A stretch of 64,000 nucleotides of DNA from Pseudomonas tohonis (GCF_012767755.2 NZ_AP023189.1:6642501-6706500); one strand, 5' to 3'; positions 32,751 to 42,419 are shown, counted from the first letter of the stretch. The notes: a model not told the origin generated them from the letters alone. Numbers and translations: made by a program.

Positions 32751-33722
32751 TTACAGGCCCAGATCCTTCAGTGCTTTTTCAGCGACCTTGGCCGGCAGCG
32801 GGATGTAGCCATCCTTCACCACGACCTGCTGGCCTTGTTGCGACAGGACCAGCTTCACGAACTCGGCTTCCAGCGGGGCCAGAGGCTTGTTCGGGGCCTT
32901 GTTGACGTAGACGTAGAGGAAGCGGGACAGCGGGTAGCTGCCGTTCAGGGCGTTCTGCTCGTTGTCTTCGACGAACTCGCCGCCCTCCTTCTTGGCCAGG
33001 GCGACGGTCTTCACGCTGGACGTCTTGTAGCCGATGCCCGAGTAGCCGATGCCGTTGAGGGACTGGCTGATGGACTGCACGACGGAAGCCGAACCCGGCT
33101 GCTCGTTGACGTTGGCCTTGAAGTCGCCTTTGCACAGGGCTTCTTCCTTGAAGTAGCCGTAGGTGCCGGATACCGAGTTGCGGCCGAACAGCTGGATCGG
33201 CTTCTCGGCCAGGTCGCCGGTCACGCCCAGCTCGCCCCAGGTCTTGATGTTGCTCTTGCCACCGCACAGGCGGTTGGCGGAGAAGATGGCGTCGACCTGC
33301 TGCATGGTCAGGCCTTTGATGGGGTTGTCCTTGTGCACGAAGATCGCCAGGGCGTCGACGGCGACCGGGACGGCGGTCGGCTTGTAGCCGTACTTCTGTT
33401 CGAAGGCCTGCAGCTCGACGTCCTTCATCTTGCGGCTCATCGGGCCCAGGTTGGCGGTGCCTTCGGTCAGAGCCGGCGGCGCGGTGGAGGAACCGGCGGC
33501 CTGGATCTGGATGTTCACGTTCGGGTATTCGCGCTTGTAGGCTTCGGCCCACAGGGTCATCAGGTTGGCCAGGGTGTCCGAACCGACGCTGGAGAGGTTG
33601 CCGGATACGCCAGTGGTCTTGGTGTAGGACGGGATGGACGGGTCGACAGCGGCAACCGCGCTGGCGGTCGCAACGCCGGCGGCGACGAAAGTCAGGGCCG
33701 CCATCAAACGCTTCAGTTTCAT
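32751..33722 (-). CDS. pstS: Phosphate-binding periplasmic protein PstS
   Basis: 323 residues. Signal peptide at about 1-24 (ending SAVA), then a phosphate-binding protein of the PstS superfamily: [40 protein letters not shown] and [20 protein letters not shown] hold the Ser/Thr/Asp/Arg residues that contact phosphate. ATG 33722 has a GGAG-like SD (CTAGGAGCAAGGC). First gene of the operon behind a Pho box. Confidence 0.97.
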   Translation of the reverse strand: MKLKRLMAALTFVAAGVATASAVAAVDPSIPSYTKTTGVSGNLSSVGSDTLANLMTLWAEAYKREYPNVNIQIQAAGSSTAPPALTEGTANLGPMSRKMKDVELQAFEQKYGYKPTAVPVAVDALAIFVHKDNPIKGLTMQQVDAIFSANRLCGGKSNIKTWGELGVTGDLAEKPIQLFGRNSVSGTYGYFKEEALCKGDFKANVNEQPGSASVVQSISQSLNGIGYSGIGYKTSSVKTVALAKKEGGEFVEDNEQNALNGSYPLSRFLYVYVNKAPNKPLAPLEAEFVKLVLSQQGQQVVVKDGYIPLPAKVAEKALKDLGL

Positions 33723-33781
33723 GCCTTGCTCCTAGCAAAGGATCGGGTTGGATGAATCGGGGGCCAGTATCTGCAGGCCGT

Positions 33782-33810
33782 ATGAACACTCTATGAACCG
33801 AATATGACAA
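33782..33810 (-). promoter_or_regulatory. Pho box (three 7-base repeats) of pstS
   Basis: On the minus strand TTGTCAT (33810-33804), GGTTCAT (33799-33793) and TGTTCAT (33788-33782), each 4 bases apart, giving an 11-base period. This matches the PhoB box consensus (CTGTCAT direct repeats) with one extra half-site. It lies 60-88 bases upstream of the pstS ATG. Confidence 0.85.
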
Positions 33811-33877
33811 TTGGATGAATGGCCATCATGACGGTCCAAACCTGCTTGAATGAGCCCGCACCCCTAGGAGAACGACC

Positions 33878-35185
33878 ATGCACCCCCTACGACTGATGCC
33901 CCTGGCGGTCCTCCTCGCCGCCTGCACGGCCTGCGGCGACAAGGCCACCCTCGAGGTGAGCGACGGCACCGGCGCCAACCCCAGGCTGCCGCCGCCGAAC
34001 AAGACCCTGCTGCCCACGGTGAACGTGGCCCCGGCCAAGGGCTGGGCCGAAGGCGGCCTGCCGACCGCCACCACCGGTACGCAGGTGAAGGCCTTCGCCG
34101 AGGGCCTGGACCACCCGCGCTGGCTCTACCTGCTGCCCAATGGCGACGTGCTGGTGGCCGAGAGCAACGCCCCGGCCTCCGATGGCGGCTTCAGCCTCAA
34201 GGGCTGGATCGCCGGCAAGGTCATGGAGAAGGCCGGCGCCCGCACCCCCAGCGCCGACCGCATCACCCTGCTGCGCGACACCGACGGCGACGGCGTGGCC
34301 GACCTGAAGACGCCCTTCCTGGAAAACCTCCACTCGCCCTTCGGCATGGCCCTGGTGGGCGGGGACTTCTACATCGCCAACGCCGACGCCCTGGTGCGCG
34401 TGCCCTACCAGGAAGGCCAGACGCGCATCGACGCCACGCCGCAGAAGGTCACCGACCTGCCGGCGGGCATCAACCACCACTGGACCAAGAACGTCATCGC
34501 CAGCCGCGACGGCACCAAGCTCTACGTCACCGTCGGCTCCAACAGCAACGTCGGCGAGAACGGCCTGGAGATGGAGCAAGGCCGCGCGGCGATCTGGGAA
34601 GTGGACCGCGCCAGCGGCACCAAGCGCCTGTTCGCCAGCGGCCTGCGCAACCCCAACGGCCTGGCCTGGGAGCCGGAGACCGGCGCACTGTGGACGGCGG
34701 TGAACGAGCGCGACGAGATCGGCAGCGACCTGGTGCCCGACTACATCACCTCGGTGAAGGACGGCGGCTTCTACGGCTGGCCCTGGAGCTACTACGGCCA
34801 GCACGTCGACGAGCGCGTGGAGCCGGCCAACCCGGATATAGTCGCCAGGGCGCTGGTGCCCGACTACGCCCTGGGTCCGCACACCGCCTCCCTCGGCATC
34901 GCCTTCGGCAAGGGCGGCGCCCTGCCGGACTTCCAGAACGGCCTGTTCGTTGGCCAGCACGGCTCGTGGAACCGCAGGCCGCACAGCGGCTACAAGGTGA
35001 TCTTCGTGCCCTTCAAGGACGGCAAGCCCAATGGCGAGCCGGTGGACGTGCTCACCGGCTTCCTCGATGCCGACGGCAACGCCCAGGGCCGCCCGGTGGA
35101 CGTCATGCTCGACGCCCGCGGCGCCCTGCTGGTGACCGACGACGTGGGCAACAAGGTCTGGCGGGTGACCTCCACCGCCCAGTGA
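33878..35185 (+). CDS. PQQ-dependent sugar (sorbosone) dehydrogenase-like lipoprotein
   Basis: 435 residues. Lipoprotein signal peptide with lipobox LLAAC at residues 12-16. The rest is a six-bladed propeller of the L-sorbosone/glucose dehydrogenase family: [20 protein letters not shown] near 68, [20 protein letters not shown] near 195, [20 protein letters not shown] near 250 and [20 protein letters not shown] near 350. SD TAGGAGAACGACC. Substrate unknown. It is divergent from pstS, whose Pho box lies 68 bases before this ATG, so PhoB could affect it. Confidence 0.88.
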   Translation: MHPLRLMPLAVLLAACTACGDKATLEVSDGTGANPRLPPPNKTLLPTVNVAPAKGWAEGGLPTATTGTQVKAFAEGLDHPRWLYLLPNGDVLVAESNAPASDGGFSLKGWIAGKVMEKAGARTPSADRITLLRDTDGDGVADLKTPFLENLHSPFGMALVGGDFYIANADALVRVPYQEGQTRIDATPQKVTDLPAGINHHWTKNVIASRDGTKLYVTVGSNSNVGENGLEMEQGRAAIWEVDRASGTKRLFASGLRNPNGLAWEPETGALWTAVNERDEIGSDLVPDYITSVKDGGFYGWPWSYYGQHVDERVEPANPDIVARALVPDYALGPHTASLGIAFGKGGALPDFQNGLFVGQHGSWNRRPHSGYKVIFVPFKDGKPNGEPVDVLTGFLDADGNAQGRPVDVMLDARGALLVTDDVGNKVWRVTSTAQ

Positions 35186-35476
35186 TGGCCAGCCCCGCCA
35201 ACATCTCCCCTGTAGGAGCGAGCTCTGCTCGCGAAGTGCTCCCTGCAGGGGCATGGCGCCCATCACCGCTGCGCATAGAGCCGGTCCGTAGGATGCGGTG
35301 AGTTCAGCGCCGCATCGATGCCCCGTACGTGGGCCATGTAGGGTGGGCCGGGCGGCGTTCCGCTTCAGCCCACCAGCGGGGGTCAGCGTGGGCTGAAGCC
35401 CACCCTACGGGAATGCCCCAGCACGAAGTGCTCCTGCAGGGGCATGGCGCCCGTCACCGCAGCGCCAAGCCCTCGA
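35186..35476. repeat. Intergenic REP-type repeats
   Basis: 291 bases without a gene. It holds GTAGGAGCGAGCTCTGCTCG at about 35212, a GGTGGGC...GCCCACC pair with GCGTGGGCTGAAGCCCACCC at about 35386, and two copies of CTGCAGGGGCATGGCGCCC (35244 and 35431), the last being a direct repeat 187 bases apart. Confidence 0.55.
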
Positions 35477-36763
35477 TCAGCGCTTCTTGCCGATCAGGTA
35501 CAGCCCGATGACCATCGCCAGCCCGCACAGCGCCGCCACGTAATAGGCCGGGCCCAGCGGGTCCCACTTCATCAGCAGCGAGACGATCATCGGCGTCAGC
35601 CCACCGAAGATGGCGTAGGCCAGGTTGTAGGAGAAGGACAGGCCGGAGAAGCGCACCACCGGCGGGAAGGCCTTGACCATCACATAGGGCACCGCGCCAA
35701 TGGTGCCGACGAACAGGCCGGTCAGCGCATAGAGCGGGAACAGCCAGTCCGGGTGCGCCTTGAGGCTGGTGTAGAAGGTCCAGGAACTGGTCGCCAGCAA
35801 CAGCCCGCCCACCAGGAAGGTACGGCCCGCGCCGAAGCGGTCGGCGATGGCGCCGGAGGCGACGCAGCCGACCGTCAGGCAGACGATCGCCAGGCTGTTG
35901 GCCTTGAGCGCGGTGGCGGCCGCGAAGCCGTAGACGGTCTGCAGCACGGTGGGGGTCATGAGGATGACCACGACTATGCCCGCCGACAGCACCCAGGTCA
36001 GCAGCATGCTGATGGCGATGGCGCCACGGTGCTCGCGCAGCACCGCCTTGAGCGGCACCTCCTCGGCCAGCGCCTTGCGCTGCTGCAACTCGGCGAACAC
36101 CGGCGTCTCGTGCAGCCAGCGGCGCAGGTACACGGAAAACAGGCCGAACACGCCACCCACCAGGAAGGGCACGCGCCAGGCCCAGGCCTGCACCTCTTCC
36201 GGGGTGTAGAGGGTGTTGATCAGGGTCGCCATCAGCGAGCCCAGCAGGATGCCGAAGGTCAGCCCCGACGTCAGGGTGCCGCAGGCGTAGCCGATGTGCC
36301 GGGTCGGCACGTGCTCGGCGACGAACACCCAGGCACCGGGCACCTCGCCACCGATGGCAGCGCCCTGGATCACCCGCAGCAACAGCAGGGCCAGCGGCGC
36401 CCAGATGCCGATCTGCGCGTAGGTCGGCAGCAGGCCCATGATCAGCGTCGGCACCGCCATCAGGAAGATGCTCAGGGTGAACATGCGCTTGCGCCCCAGC
36501 AGGTCGCCGAAGTGCGCCATGACGATGCCGCCCAGGGGCCGCGCCAGGTAACCGGCCGCGAAGATGCCGAAGGTCTGCAACTGGCGCAGCCACTCGGGCA
36601 TCTCGGCGGGGAAGAACAGCTTGCCGACCACCGCCGCGAAGAACACGAAGATGATGAAATCGTAGAACTCGAGGGCACCGCCCAGGGCGGACAGGGAGAG
36701 GGTCTTGTAGTCGCTGCGGGTCAACGGCCGCGCGGGGGCCTCGGAGGCGGTAACGGTGGACAT
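35477..36763 (-). CDS. MFS transporter, metabolite:H+ symporter (MHS) type
   Basis: 428 residues, 12 membrane segments. The opening YKTLSLSALGGALEFYDFII, the loop GDLLGRKRMF after TM2 and RVIQGAAIGGEVPGAWVFV after TM4 are typical of the MHS family (ProP, KgtP, citrate and dicarboxylate carriers). I chose ATG 36763 (MSTVTASEAPARPLTRSDYK); a longer reading from 36859 is unsupported. Substrate unknown. A related MFS gene is next to pstS in P. aeruginosa. Confidence 0.9.
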   Translation of the reverse strand: MSTVTASEAPARPLTRSDYKTLSLSALGGALEFYDFIIFVFFAAVVGKLFFPAEMPEWLRQLQTFGIFAAGYLARPLGGIVMAHFGDLLGRKRMFTLSIFLMAVPTLIMGLLPTYAQIGIWAPLALLLLRVIQGAAIGGEVPGAWVFVAEHVPTRHIGYACGTLTSGLTFGILLGSLMATLINTLYTPEEVQAWAWRVPFLVGGVFGLFSVYLRRWLHETPVFAELQQRKALAEEVPLKAVLREHRGAIAISMLLTWVLSAGIVVVILMTPTVLQTVYGFAAATALKANSLAIVCLTVGCVASGAIADRFGAGRTFLVGGLLLATSSWTFYTSLKAHPDWLFPLYALTGLFVGTIGAVPYVMVKAFPPVVRFSGLSFSYNLAYAIFGGLTPMIVSLLMKWDPLGPAYYVAALCGLAMVIGLYLIGKKR

Positions 36764-37052
36764 GGAGGGTCTCTTGTCAGTGCAGGCAGGGCATGCCCCG
36801 CCGCTGCGTTGGCGGCGGGCCGGTCCGCAAAATAGCAAAAAGCCGCCGGGCGCACACAATCTCTGACGTATGGGTGGTCAAAAGCGAAACCCGGCGGTCG
36901 TCGCCCGACGCGGCGAGCTATATACTGCGCGCTGTTGCGCGCGGGCGACATGCAGTGGGTCGGCGGGCGCAGGGGGAACTTTGCAGGGCACCTTGTCCTT
37001 CCCCGTCCATTGAAGCCATCCAGAGCAGCACAGGGGCAGAGGCACCCCAGGC
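36764..37052. promoter_or_regulatory. Divergent promoter region (MFS / thioesterase)
   Basis: 289 bases. Rightward, TATACT at 36921-36926 is a good -10 for the thioesterase gene, with no strong -35. Leftward, GCTATTTTGC near 36830 could be the MFS -10. No gene seen. Confidence 0.4.
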
Positions 37053-37460
37053 ATGATCGAGATCGAAGAAGAAGAAAACCTGACTCCCCAGGGCGACCTG
37101 GCCTTGCAGATCACCGCGCTTCCGCGCGAAACCAATGGTTTCGGCGACATCTACGGCGGCTGGCTGGTCTCGCAGATGGACCTCGCCGGCACCGCCATGG
37201 CCAGCAAGGTCGCCGGCGGCCGCGTCGCCACCGTCGCCATCGACCGCATGGCGTTCCTCGTCCCGGTGGCCGTGGGCGCCCAGCTCTCCTTCTATACCCA
37301 GGCACTGGAGATCGGCCGCAGCTCGATCCAGATGCTGGTCGAGGTATGGAGCGACGACCCGCTCTCCAGTGAATGGCGCAAGGTCACCGAAGCGGTGTTC
37401 GTCTTCGTCGCCATCGACGGCAGCGGTCGCACCCGCCCCGTTCCGCCGCGCCGCGGCTGA
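37053..37460 (+). CDS. Acyl-CoA thioesterase, YciA-like hotdog protein
   Basis: 135 residues, single hotdog fold. Motif NGFGDIYGGWLVSQMDLAGT at about 28-47 contains the region with the catalytic Asp of YciA/acyl-CoA thioesterase families, and VATVAIDRMAFLVPVAVGAQ follows. Hydrolyses acyl-CoA to free acid and CoA in the cytoplasm; chain-length preference unknown. SD is weak (AGGC before the ATG). Not obviously co-transcribed with the mutarotase gene 137 bases on. Confidence 0.9.
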   Translation: MIEIEEEENLTPQGDLALQITALPRETNGFGDIYGGWLVSQMDLAGTAMASKVAGGRVATVAIDRMAFLVPVAVGAQLSFYTQALEIGRSSIQMLVEVWSDDPLSSEWRKVTEAVFVFVAIDGSGRTRPVPPRRG

Positions 37461-37597
37461 GCCGCACGAGGGGCGCCGCAGCCGCGAACGCCCCCTCTTC
37501 CCGATATTGCTCACGCATTCGCCGGTTTCGGGGAACCCCGCCGGCCCGCCCCTGCCCAATGCAGACGGCAAGCAGCCACAGGCCCAGGAGCCCCCGG

Positions 37598-38515
37598 ATG
37601 AACAGCGAAAGCAAGGTTCCGCAGATCGAGCGGATCGAGATGGACGAACTGGCGTGCTGGCGCCTGCGCACCGCCGACGCGGAGCTGCTGGTGGCCCAGC
37701 AGGGCGCCCAGGTGCTGAGCTACCAGCGCAACGGCGAAGAGCCGCTGATCTGGCTCAGCGAGCAGGCGGCGTTCAAGCGCGGCCAGTCGGTGCGCGGTGG
37801 CGTGCCGGTGTGCTGGCCCTGGTTCGGCGACCTGCGGCGCAACCCCCTGGACGTGCAGGCGCACTACCCGGCGGACAGCGAGGCCCCGGCCCACGGCGGC
37901 GTGCGCAGCCTCGACTGGGAACTCGAAAGCGTCGAGGCCCTGGAGGGCGCGGCGCGCCTGGTGCTGTCCTGGGACAGCCGCCGCACGCCCCTGCCCGGCT
38001 GGAACGGCGACGCCGAGCTGCGCCTGGAGATCCGCCTCGACCAGCGCCTGCACCTGAAACTGGAAACCCGCAACCGCGGCACCGCGCCCCTGGCCCTGAC
38101 CCAGGCGCTGCACAGCTACTTCGCCGTCGGCGATATCCACCAGGCCCATGTGGAAGGCCTGGACGGCTGCGACTACATCGAGACCCTGGAAGGCTGGGAG
38201 CGCCGCGTCCAGCAAGGCGATGTCGGCTTCGCCGGCGAGACCGACCGCATCTACCTGGGCACCCCGTCCCGCCTGGCCATCCGCGACCAGGCCTGGCAGC
38301 GCCGGGTGCTGATCGAAGCCAGCGACTCCGCCTCGGCGGTGGTGTGGAACCCCTGGATCGACAAGGCCGCCCGTCTCTCCCAGTTCGCCGACGACGCCTG
38401 GCAGCGCATGCTCTGCATCGAAACCGCCCGCGTGCTGGACGACGCCCTGCTGCTGCAGCCCGGCGCCAGCCACGGCATGGCCGTCAGCCTGTGGAGCGAA
38501 GCGCTTGGCGACTGA
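37598..38515 (+). CDS. D-hexose-6-phosphate mutarotase-like protein (YeaD family)
   Basis: 305 residues of aldose-1-epimerase superfamily. Motifs GGVPVCWPWFGD near residue 67, HGGVRSLDWELE near 102, HSYFAVGDIHQAHVEGLDGC near 172 and WNPWIDKAARL near 250 match YeaD-type glucose-6-phosphate 1-epimerases, with two conserved His and a C-terminal Glu (LCIETARV). ATG 37598 (CCAGGAG upstream) is used; upstream in-frame starts read into the thioesterase gene. Interconverts anomers of hexose phosphates. Confidence 0.9.
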   Translation: MNSESKVPQIERIEMDELACWRLRTADAELLVAQQGAQVLSYQRNGEEPLIWLSEQAAFKRGQSVRGGVPVCWPWFGDLRRNPLDVQAHYPADSEAPAHGGVRSLDWELESVEALEGAARLVLSWDSRRTPLPGWNGDAELRLEIRLDQRLHLKLETRNRGTAPLALTQALHSYFAVGDIHQAHVEGLDGCDYIETLEGWERRVQQGDVGFAGETDRIYLGTPSRLAIRDQAWQRRVLIEASDSASAVVWNPWIDKAARLSQFADDAWQRMLCIETARVLDDALLLQPGASHGMAVSLWSEALGD

Positions 38516-38652
38516 AGTCGCCCCTGCATAGGCTCGGACGTGTCCGTTGTGTAGGGTGGAGGTCGCTTTCTACCTCCACCAGGCGGAGCCAAACGCGGCA
38601 CATTGTGATGGCTCGACCCGGTATTGGCGGGGCGCGCCACCCGAACGCCGAC
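38516..38652. repeat. GTAGGGTGGA-type repeat
   Basis: GTAGGGTGGAGGTCGC from 38551, with CCTCCACCAGGCGGAGCC after it, is an imperfect stem of the same family as the units at 45085, 45354, 45610 and 52423. No gene in the 137 bases. Confidence 0.5.
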
Positions 38653-39198
38653 TCACTGGATATCCTCGTCCCGCACCACCCTCACCTCGCCCGCATCCAG
38701 CGCATAGGCGGCATCGGCCAGATCGTTGCTGACCGACTCCACCTTCAGCGTGCCGGTGACCCAGAGCGGGGTGTAGATATCGTCGAGCGCGACGCCCTTG
38801 GGGTAGCGCACCAGCACGATCTGGTTCGGCGGTGGCGGCGGAACGTGGATGCAGGCGCCCGGGTAGGGCACCAGGAAGAACAGCGTGCCGCGCCCCTTGG
38901 CGTCGGTCTCCAGCGGCACCGGATAGCCCCCGATACGGATCTTCTGGCCATTGAGCCTGGCCACGGTCTTCGCCGAATACATCACCGCCGGCAGGTCCTT
39001 GTCCTGCTGCTTGAGGCCACCCTTGTTGCCGAAGGTGCCATCCGCCTCCGGGGTGTCGTGGCTGATCTCGGGCATCTCCTCCAGGGCCTTGCGGTCCTCG
39101 GGGGGCATCAGCTCGAGCCAGTCGGTTTCCGGCAGCTCCAGCCGGGCATGGGCCAGGGTGCTGCACAGCAGCAGGGAGAAAAGCAGGGCGCGGCGCAT
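38653..39198 (-). CDS. DUF3299 family exported protein
   Basis: 181 residues. Signal peptide at about 1-18 (ending LAHA). The block NGQKIRIGGYPVPLETDAKG, then FFLVPYPGACIHVPPPPPNQ and DDIYTPLWVTGTLKVE, is the DUF3299 signature, a periplasmic family often near metal-related or MacB-type genes. It has one conserved Cys-Xaa-His (GACIHVP) that could bind a metal. ATG 39198 (GAGTCCTG upstream). Function unknown. Confidence 0.82.
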   Translation of the reverse strand: MRRALLFSLLLCSTLAHARLELPETDWLELMPPEDRKALEEMPEISHDTPEADGTFGNKGGLKQQDKDLPAVMYSAKTVARLNGQKIRIGGYPVPLETDAKGRGTLFFLVPYPGACIHVPPPPPNQIVLVRYPKGVALDDIYTPLWVTGTLKVESVSNDLADAAYALDAGEVRVVRDEDIQ

Positions 39199-39264
39199 CG
39201 GGCAGGACTCACGTAAAGAAACAGGCGCCAAGACTAGCGGCGCCCGTTCCCGGTTCCCAGCCCC

Positions 39265-39510
39265 TCAGCTCTTCTTGATGGCGCCGTAGATCACCAGAAG
39301 GATGACGGCACCGACCACGGCACCGATGAAGCCGGCACCCTCGCCGGCCTGGTAGATGCCCAGGGCCTGGCCGCCGTAGGTCGCGGCGACGGAGCCCCCG
39401 ATGCCCAGGAGGATGGTCCAGATCCAGCCCATGCTGTCGTCGCCGGGTTTGAGGAAGCGCGCGACCAGACCGACGATCAGGCCGATGAAGATGGTTCCGA
39501 TGAGCCCCAT
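39265..39510 (-). CDS. GlsB/YeaQ/YmgE family small membrane protein
   Basis: 81 residues, three hydrophobic segments (GLIGTIFIGLIVGLVARFL; WIWTILLGIGGSVAATYGG; GFIGAVVGAVILLVIYGAI) with the PGDDSMGW loop typical of this stress-associated family. The ATG at 39510 has TCAGGAG upstream. Not in an operon with purK: a bidirectional terminator lies between. Confidence 0.9.
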   Translation of the reverse strand: MGLIGTIFIGLIVGLVARFLKPGDDSMGWIWTILLGIGGSVAATYGGQALGIYQAGEGAGFIGAVVGAVILLVIYGAIKKS

Positions 39511-39530
39511 GGCATTTACTCCTGAATGAA

Positions 39531-39561
39531 AAAAGGGCGTGTCCGTGGACACGCCCTTTTT
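39531..39561 (-). terminator. Terminator of purEK (symmetric)
   Basis: AAAAGGGCGTGTCC (39531-39544) and GGACACGCCCTTTT (39547-39560). On the minus strand TTTTTTC follows the stem, 25 bases past the purK stop. Confidence 0.88.
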
Positions 39562-39585
39562 CAGACTGGAAGCAGCCACCGGGGT

Positions 39586-40668
39586 TCAGCCGGCGATCAG
39601 CGCCTCGACCTCGGCGATGCGCGCCTTCAGGGTCGCCAGGTCCGCGCTGCGCAGGGTGGCGTGGCCGACCTTGCGCCCGGCCTTGAAGGCCTTGCCGTAG
39701 TGGTGCAGGTGGCAGTCGCCGACGGCGATCACCTTCTCCACCGACGGTACTTCGCCGATGAAGTTGAGCATGGCGCTCTCGCCCACCTTGGCGGTGGAAC
39801 CCAGCGGCAGGCCGGCGACGGCGCGCAGGTGGTTCTCGAACTGGCTGCACTCGGCGCCTTCGATGGTCCAGTGGCCGGAGTTGTGCACGCGCGGGGCGAT
39901 CTCGTTGGCCTTCAGGCCGCCGTCCACTTCGAAGAATTCGAAGGCCAGCACGCCGACGTAGTCCAGCTCGCGCAGCACGCGGCCGACGTAGTCCTCGGCC
40001 AGGCCCTGCAGCGGGTGGTCGGTGCTGGCGATGGACAGGCGCAGGATGCCGTTCTCGTGGGTGTTGTGCACCAGCGGGTAGAAGCGCGTCTCGCCGTCAC
40101 GGGCGCGTACCGCCACCAGGGACACTTCGCCGGTGAAGGGCACGAAGCCTTCGAGGATGCAGGGCACGCTGCCCAGCTCGGCGAAGGCGCCGGCCACGTC
40201 CACCGGGGTGCGCAGGACCTTCTGGCCCTTGCCGTCGTAGCCCAGGGTGCGGGTCTTCATCACCGCCGGCAGGCCGATGGCGGCCACGGCGGCGTCCAGG
40301 TCCGCCTGGGACTGGATATCGGCGAACTCGGGGGTGGGGATGCCCAGGTCCTTGAACATCGACTTCTCGAACCAGCGGTCACGGGCGATGCGCAGGGCAT
40401 TGGCCGAGGGATAGACCGGCACGAACTGGGAGAGGAAGGCCACGGTCTCGGCCGGCACGCTCTCGAACTCGAAGGTCACCAGGTCCACTTCGTCGGCCAG
40501 CTGGCGCAGGTGGTCCTGGTCGCCGTAGTCGGCGCGGATGTGCTCGCCGAGCGCCTGGGCGCAGGCGTCGGGGGCCGGGTCGAGGAAGGCGAAGTCCATG
40601 CCCAGCGGGGTGCCCGCCAGGGCCATCATGCGGCCGAGCTGGCCGCCACCGATCACGCCGATCTTCAT
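39586..40668 (-). CDS. purK: N5-carboxyaminoimidazole ribonucleotide synthase
   Basis: 360 residues, ATP-grasp enzyme making N5-CAIR from AIR, ATP and bicarbonate in purine synthesis. It opens MKIGVIGGGQLGRMMALAGT and has VMKTRTLGYDGKGQKVLRTP (ATP-binding) and APRVHNSGHWTIEGAECSQF, both hallmarks of PurK. Starts three bases after the purE stop, so the two are coupled. Confidence 0.97.
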   Translation of the reverse strand: MKIGVIGGGQLGRMMALAGTPLGMDFAFLDPAPDACAQALGEHIRADYGDQDHLRQLADEVDLVTFEFESVPAETVAFLSQFVPVYPSANALRIARDRWFEKSMFKDLGIPTPEFADIQSQADLDAAVAAIGLPAVMKTRTLGYDGKGQKVLRTPVDVAGAFAELGSVPCILEGFVPFTGEVSLVAVRARDGETRFYPLVHNTHENGILRLSIASTDHPLQGLAEDYVGRVLRELDYVGVLAFEFFEVDGGLKANEIAPRVHNSGHWTIEGAECSQFENHLRAVAGLPLGSTAKVGESAMLNFIGEVPSVEKVIAVGDCHLHHYGKAFKAGRKVGHATLRSADLATLKARIAEVEALIAG

Positions 40669-40671
40669 GGG

Positions 40672-41163
40672 TCAGGCCTCACGCGGGTCCGGGTTGTCGA
40701 GCACCGAGCGGGTCTGCTCGTCGCGGAAGGCCTTCAGCGCCGCGTGGTACTGCGGGTGCTGGTGGCCGAGGATGCTGGCGGCCAGCAGGGCGGCATTCAC
40801 CGCGCCGGCCTTGCCGATGGCCAGGGTGGCGACCGGGATGCCCGCCGGCATCTGCACGATGGAGAGCAGCGAGTCGACGCCCGAGAGCATGGACGACTGC
40901 ACCGGCACGCCGAGCACCGGCAGGTGGGTCTTGGCCGCGCACATGCCCGGCAGGTGGGCGGCACCGCCGGCACCGGCGATGATCACCTGGATGCCACGGG
41001 CCTCGGCCTCATCGGCGTACTGGAACAGCAGGTCCGGGGTGCGGTGGGCGGAGACCACCTTCACTTCATAGGGGATGCCCAGCTTGTCCAGCATCTCGGC
41101 GGTGTGGCTGAGGGTGCTCCAATCGGACTTGGAGCCCATGATCACGCCTACCAGTGCGCTCAT
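40672..41163 (-). CDS. purE: N5-carboxyaminoimidazole ribonucleotide mutase
   Basis: 163 residues. The N-terminal [14 protein letters not shown], then [24 protein letters not shown] and LGVPVQ are PurE class I motifs; SAHR supplies the catalytic His. Converts N5-CAIR to CAIR. SD GATGAGG. Its about 90-base leader holds a terminator-like hairpin. Confidence 0.97.
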   Translation of the reverse strand: MSALVGVIMGSKSDWSTLSHTAEMLDKLGIPYEVKVVSAHRTPDLLFQYADEAEARGIQVIIAGAGGAAHLPGMCAAKTHLPVLGVPVQSSMLSGVDSLLSIVQMPAGIPVATLAIGKAGAVNAALLAASILGHQHPQYHAALKAFRDEQTRSVLDNPDPREA

Positions 41164-41181
41164 CGTCGTGCCTCATCAAGG

Positions 41182-41220
41182 GTCGAAAAACCAACAAGCC
41201 ACGCATAGTGCGTGGCTTGT
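41182..41220 (-). terminator. Terminator-like hairpin in the purE leader (candidate attenuator)
   Basis: On the minus strand ACAAGCCACGCA (41220-41209), CTA loop, TGCGTGGCTTGT (41205-41194) is a perfect 12-bp stem followed by TGGTTTTTCG. It lies between the purE promoter and the purE SD, where premature termination would control purEK. Confidence 0.55.
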
Positions 41221-41225
41221 CTGCG

Positions 41226-41268
41226 ATGTGGGCCGGCGTGCGCTGCCGGCCGAAGGCCGCGCAGTATA
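41226..41268 (-). promoter_or_regulatory. purEK promoter -10 and leader stem
   Basis: TATACT (41268-41263, minus strand) is a near-consensus -10; no clear -35. Just downstream GGCCGGC (41252-41246) and GCCGGCC (41238-41232) form a second stem ahead of the terminator-like one, so the leader has the layout of an attenuator or riboswitch. Confidence 0.5.
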
Positions 41269-41396
41269 ACGCAAAGCCCGCCCTTGCCTACCGTCCGTCC
41301 AGCGGCTCGCCAAGGCGCCCGGAAATTGCCCTGGAGCAAGGGGCGGCCTGGCTTGCGGGTGCACACTCCAGGCTCCTTTTCCAGGAGGTGCATGCC

Positions 41397-42419
41397 ATGA
41401 ACCAGACCATGAAAGCCGCCGTCGTCCACGCCTTCGGCGAACCGTTGCGGATCGAAGAGGTGAAGGTCCCGCTCCCCGGCCCCGGCCAGATCCTCGTGAA
41501 GATAGAGGCCTCGGGCGTCTGCCACACCGACCTGCACGCCGCCGAGGGCGACTGGCCGGTCAAGCCCGCCCTGCCCTTCATCCCCGGCCACGAAGGCGTC
41601 GGCTACGTGGCGGCGGTGGGTGCCGGGGTCACCCGCGTCAAGGAAGGCGACCGCGTCGGCGTGCCCTGGCTGTACACCGCCTGCGGCTGCTGCGAACACT
41701 GCCTGACCGGCTGGGAAACCCTCTGCGAAGGCCAGCAGAACACCGGCTACTCGGTGAACGGCGGCTATGCCGAATACGTGCTGGCCGACCCCAACTACGT
41801 CGGGCTGCTGCCCAAGAACGTCGGCTTCGCCGAGATCGCGCCGATCCTCTGCGCGGGCGTCACCGTCTACAAGGGCCTCAAGGTCACCGGCGCGCGCCCC
41901 GGCCAGTGGGTGGCCATCTCCGGCATCGGCGGCCTCGGCCACGTGGCCGTGCAGTACGCCCGCGCCATGGGCCTGCACGTGGCGGCCATCGACGTCGACG
42001 ACGCCAAGCTCGACCTGGCGCGCAAGCTCGGCGCCAGCCTCACGGTCAATGCCCGCAACGAGAACCCCGCCGAGGTGATCCAGCGCGACATCGGCGGCGC
42101 CCACGGCGTGCTGGTCACCGCGGTGTCCAACAGCGCCTTCGGCCAGGCCATCGGCATGGCCCGTCGTGGCGGCACCGTGGCCCTGGTCGGCCTGCCGCCG
42201 GGCGACTTCCCCACGCCCATCTTCGATGTGGTGCTCAAGGCCATCAGCATCACCGGCTCCATCGTCGGCACCCGTGCCGACCTGCAGGAAGCGCTCGACT
42301 TCGCCGGCGAAGGCCTGGTGCATTCGACCTTCAGCACCGACCGCCTGGACAACATCAACGCCATCCTCGACCGCATGCGCGCCGGCCAGATCGAGGGCCG
42401 CGTCGTCCTGCAGATGTGA
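41397..42419 (+). CDS. adhP: Zinc-dependent alcohol dehydrogenase (AdhP type)
   Basis: 340 residues, medium-chain [19 protein letters not shown] (Cys/Asp of the catalytic zinc), GHEGVGYV, the structural-zinc cluster [15 protein letters not shown] at about 97-111, and the NAD-binding [13 protein letters not shown] near 177. ATG 41397 lies behind a strong CCAGGAGG. Oxidises ethanol or reduces acetaldehyde in the cytoplasm. Orthologue of P. aeruginosa adhA by context (purEK on one side, LysR-aspA on the other). A 7-bp stem at 42431-42448 overlaps the convergent LysR end. Confidence 0.95.
   Translation: MNQTMKAAVVHAFGEPLRIEEVKVPLPGPGQILVKIEASGVCHTDLHAAEGDWPVKPALPFIPGHEGVGYVAAVGAGVTRVKEGDRVGVPWLYTACGCCEHCLTGWETLCEGQQNTGYSVNGGYAEYVLADPNYVGLLPKNVGFAEIAPILCAGVTVYKGLKVTGARPGQWVAISGIGGLGHVAVQYARAMGLHVAAIDVDDAKLDLARKLGASLTVNARNENPAEVIQRDIGGAHGVLVTAVSNSAFGQAIGMARRGGTVALVGLPPGDFPTPIFDVVLKAISITGSIVGTRADLQEALDFAGEGLVHSTFSTDRLDNINAILDRMRAGQIEGRVVLQM

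Noticed and set aside
41355..41376. Sigma54 promoter before the alcohol dehydrogenase
   Set aside because: TGGC and GC elements are present but the spacing from GG to GC is nine, not ten.
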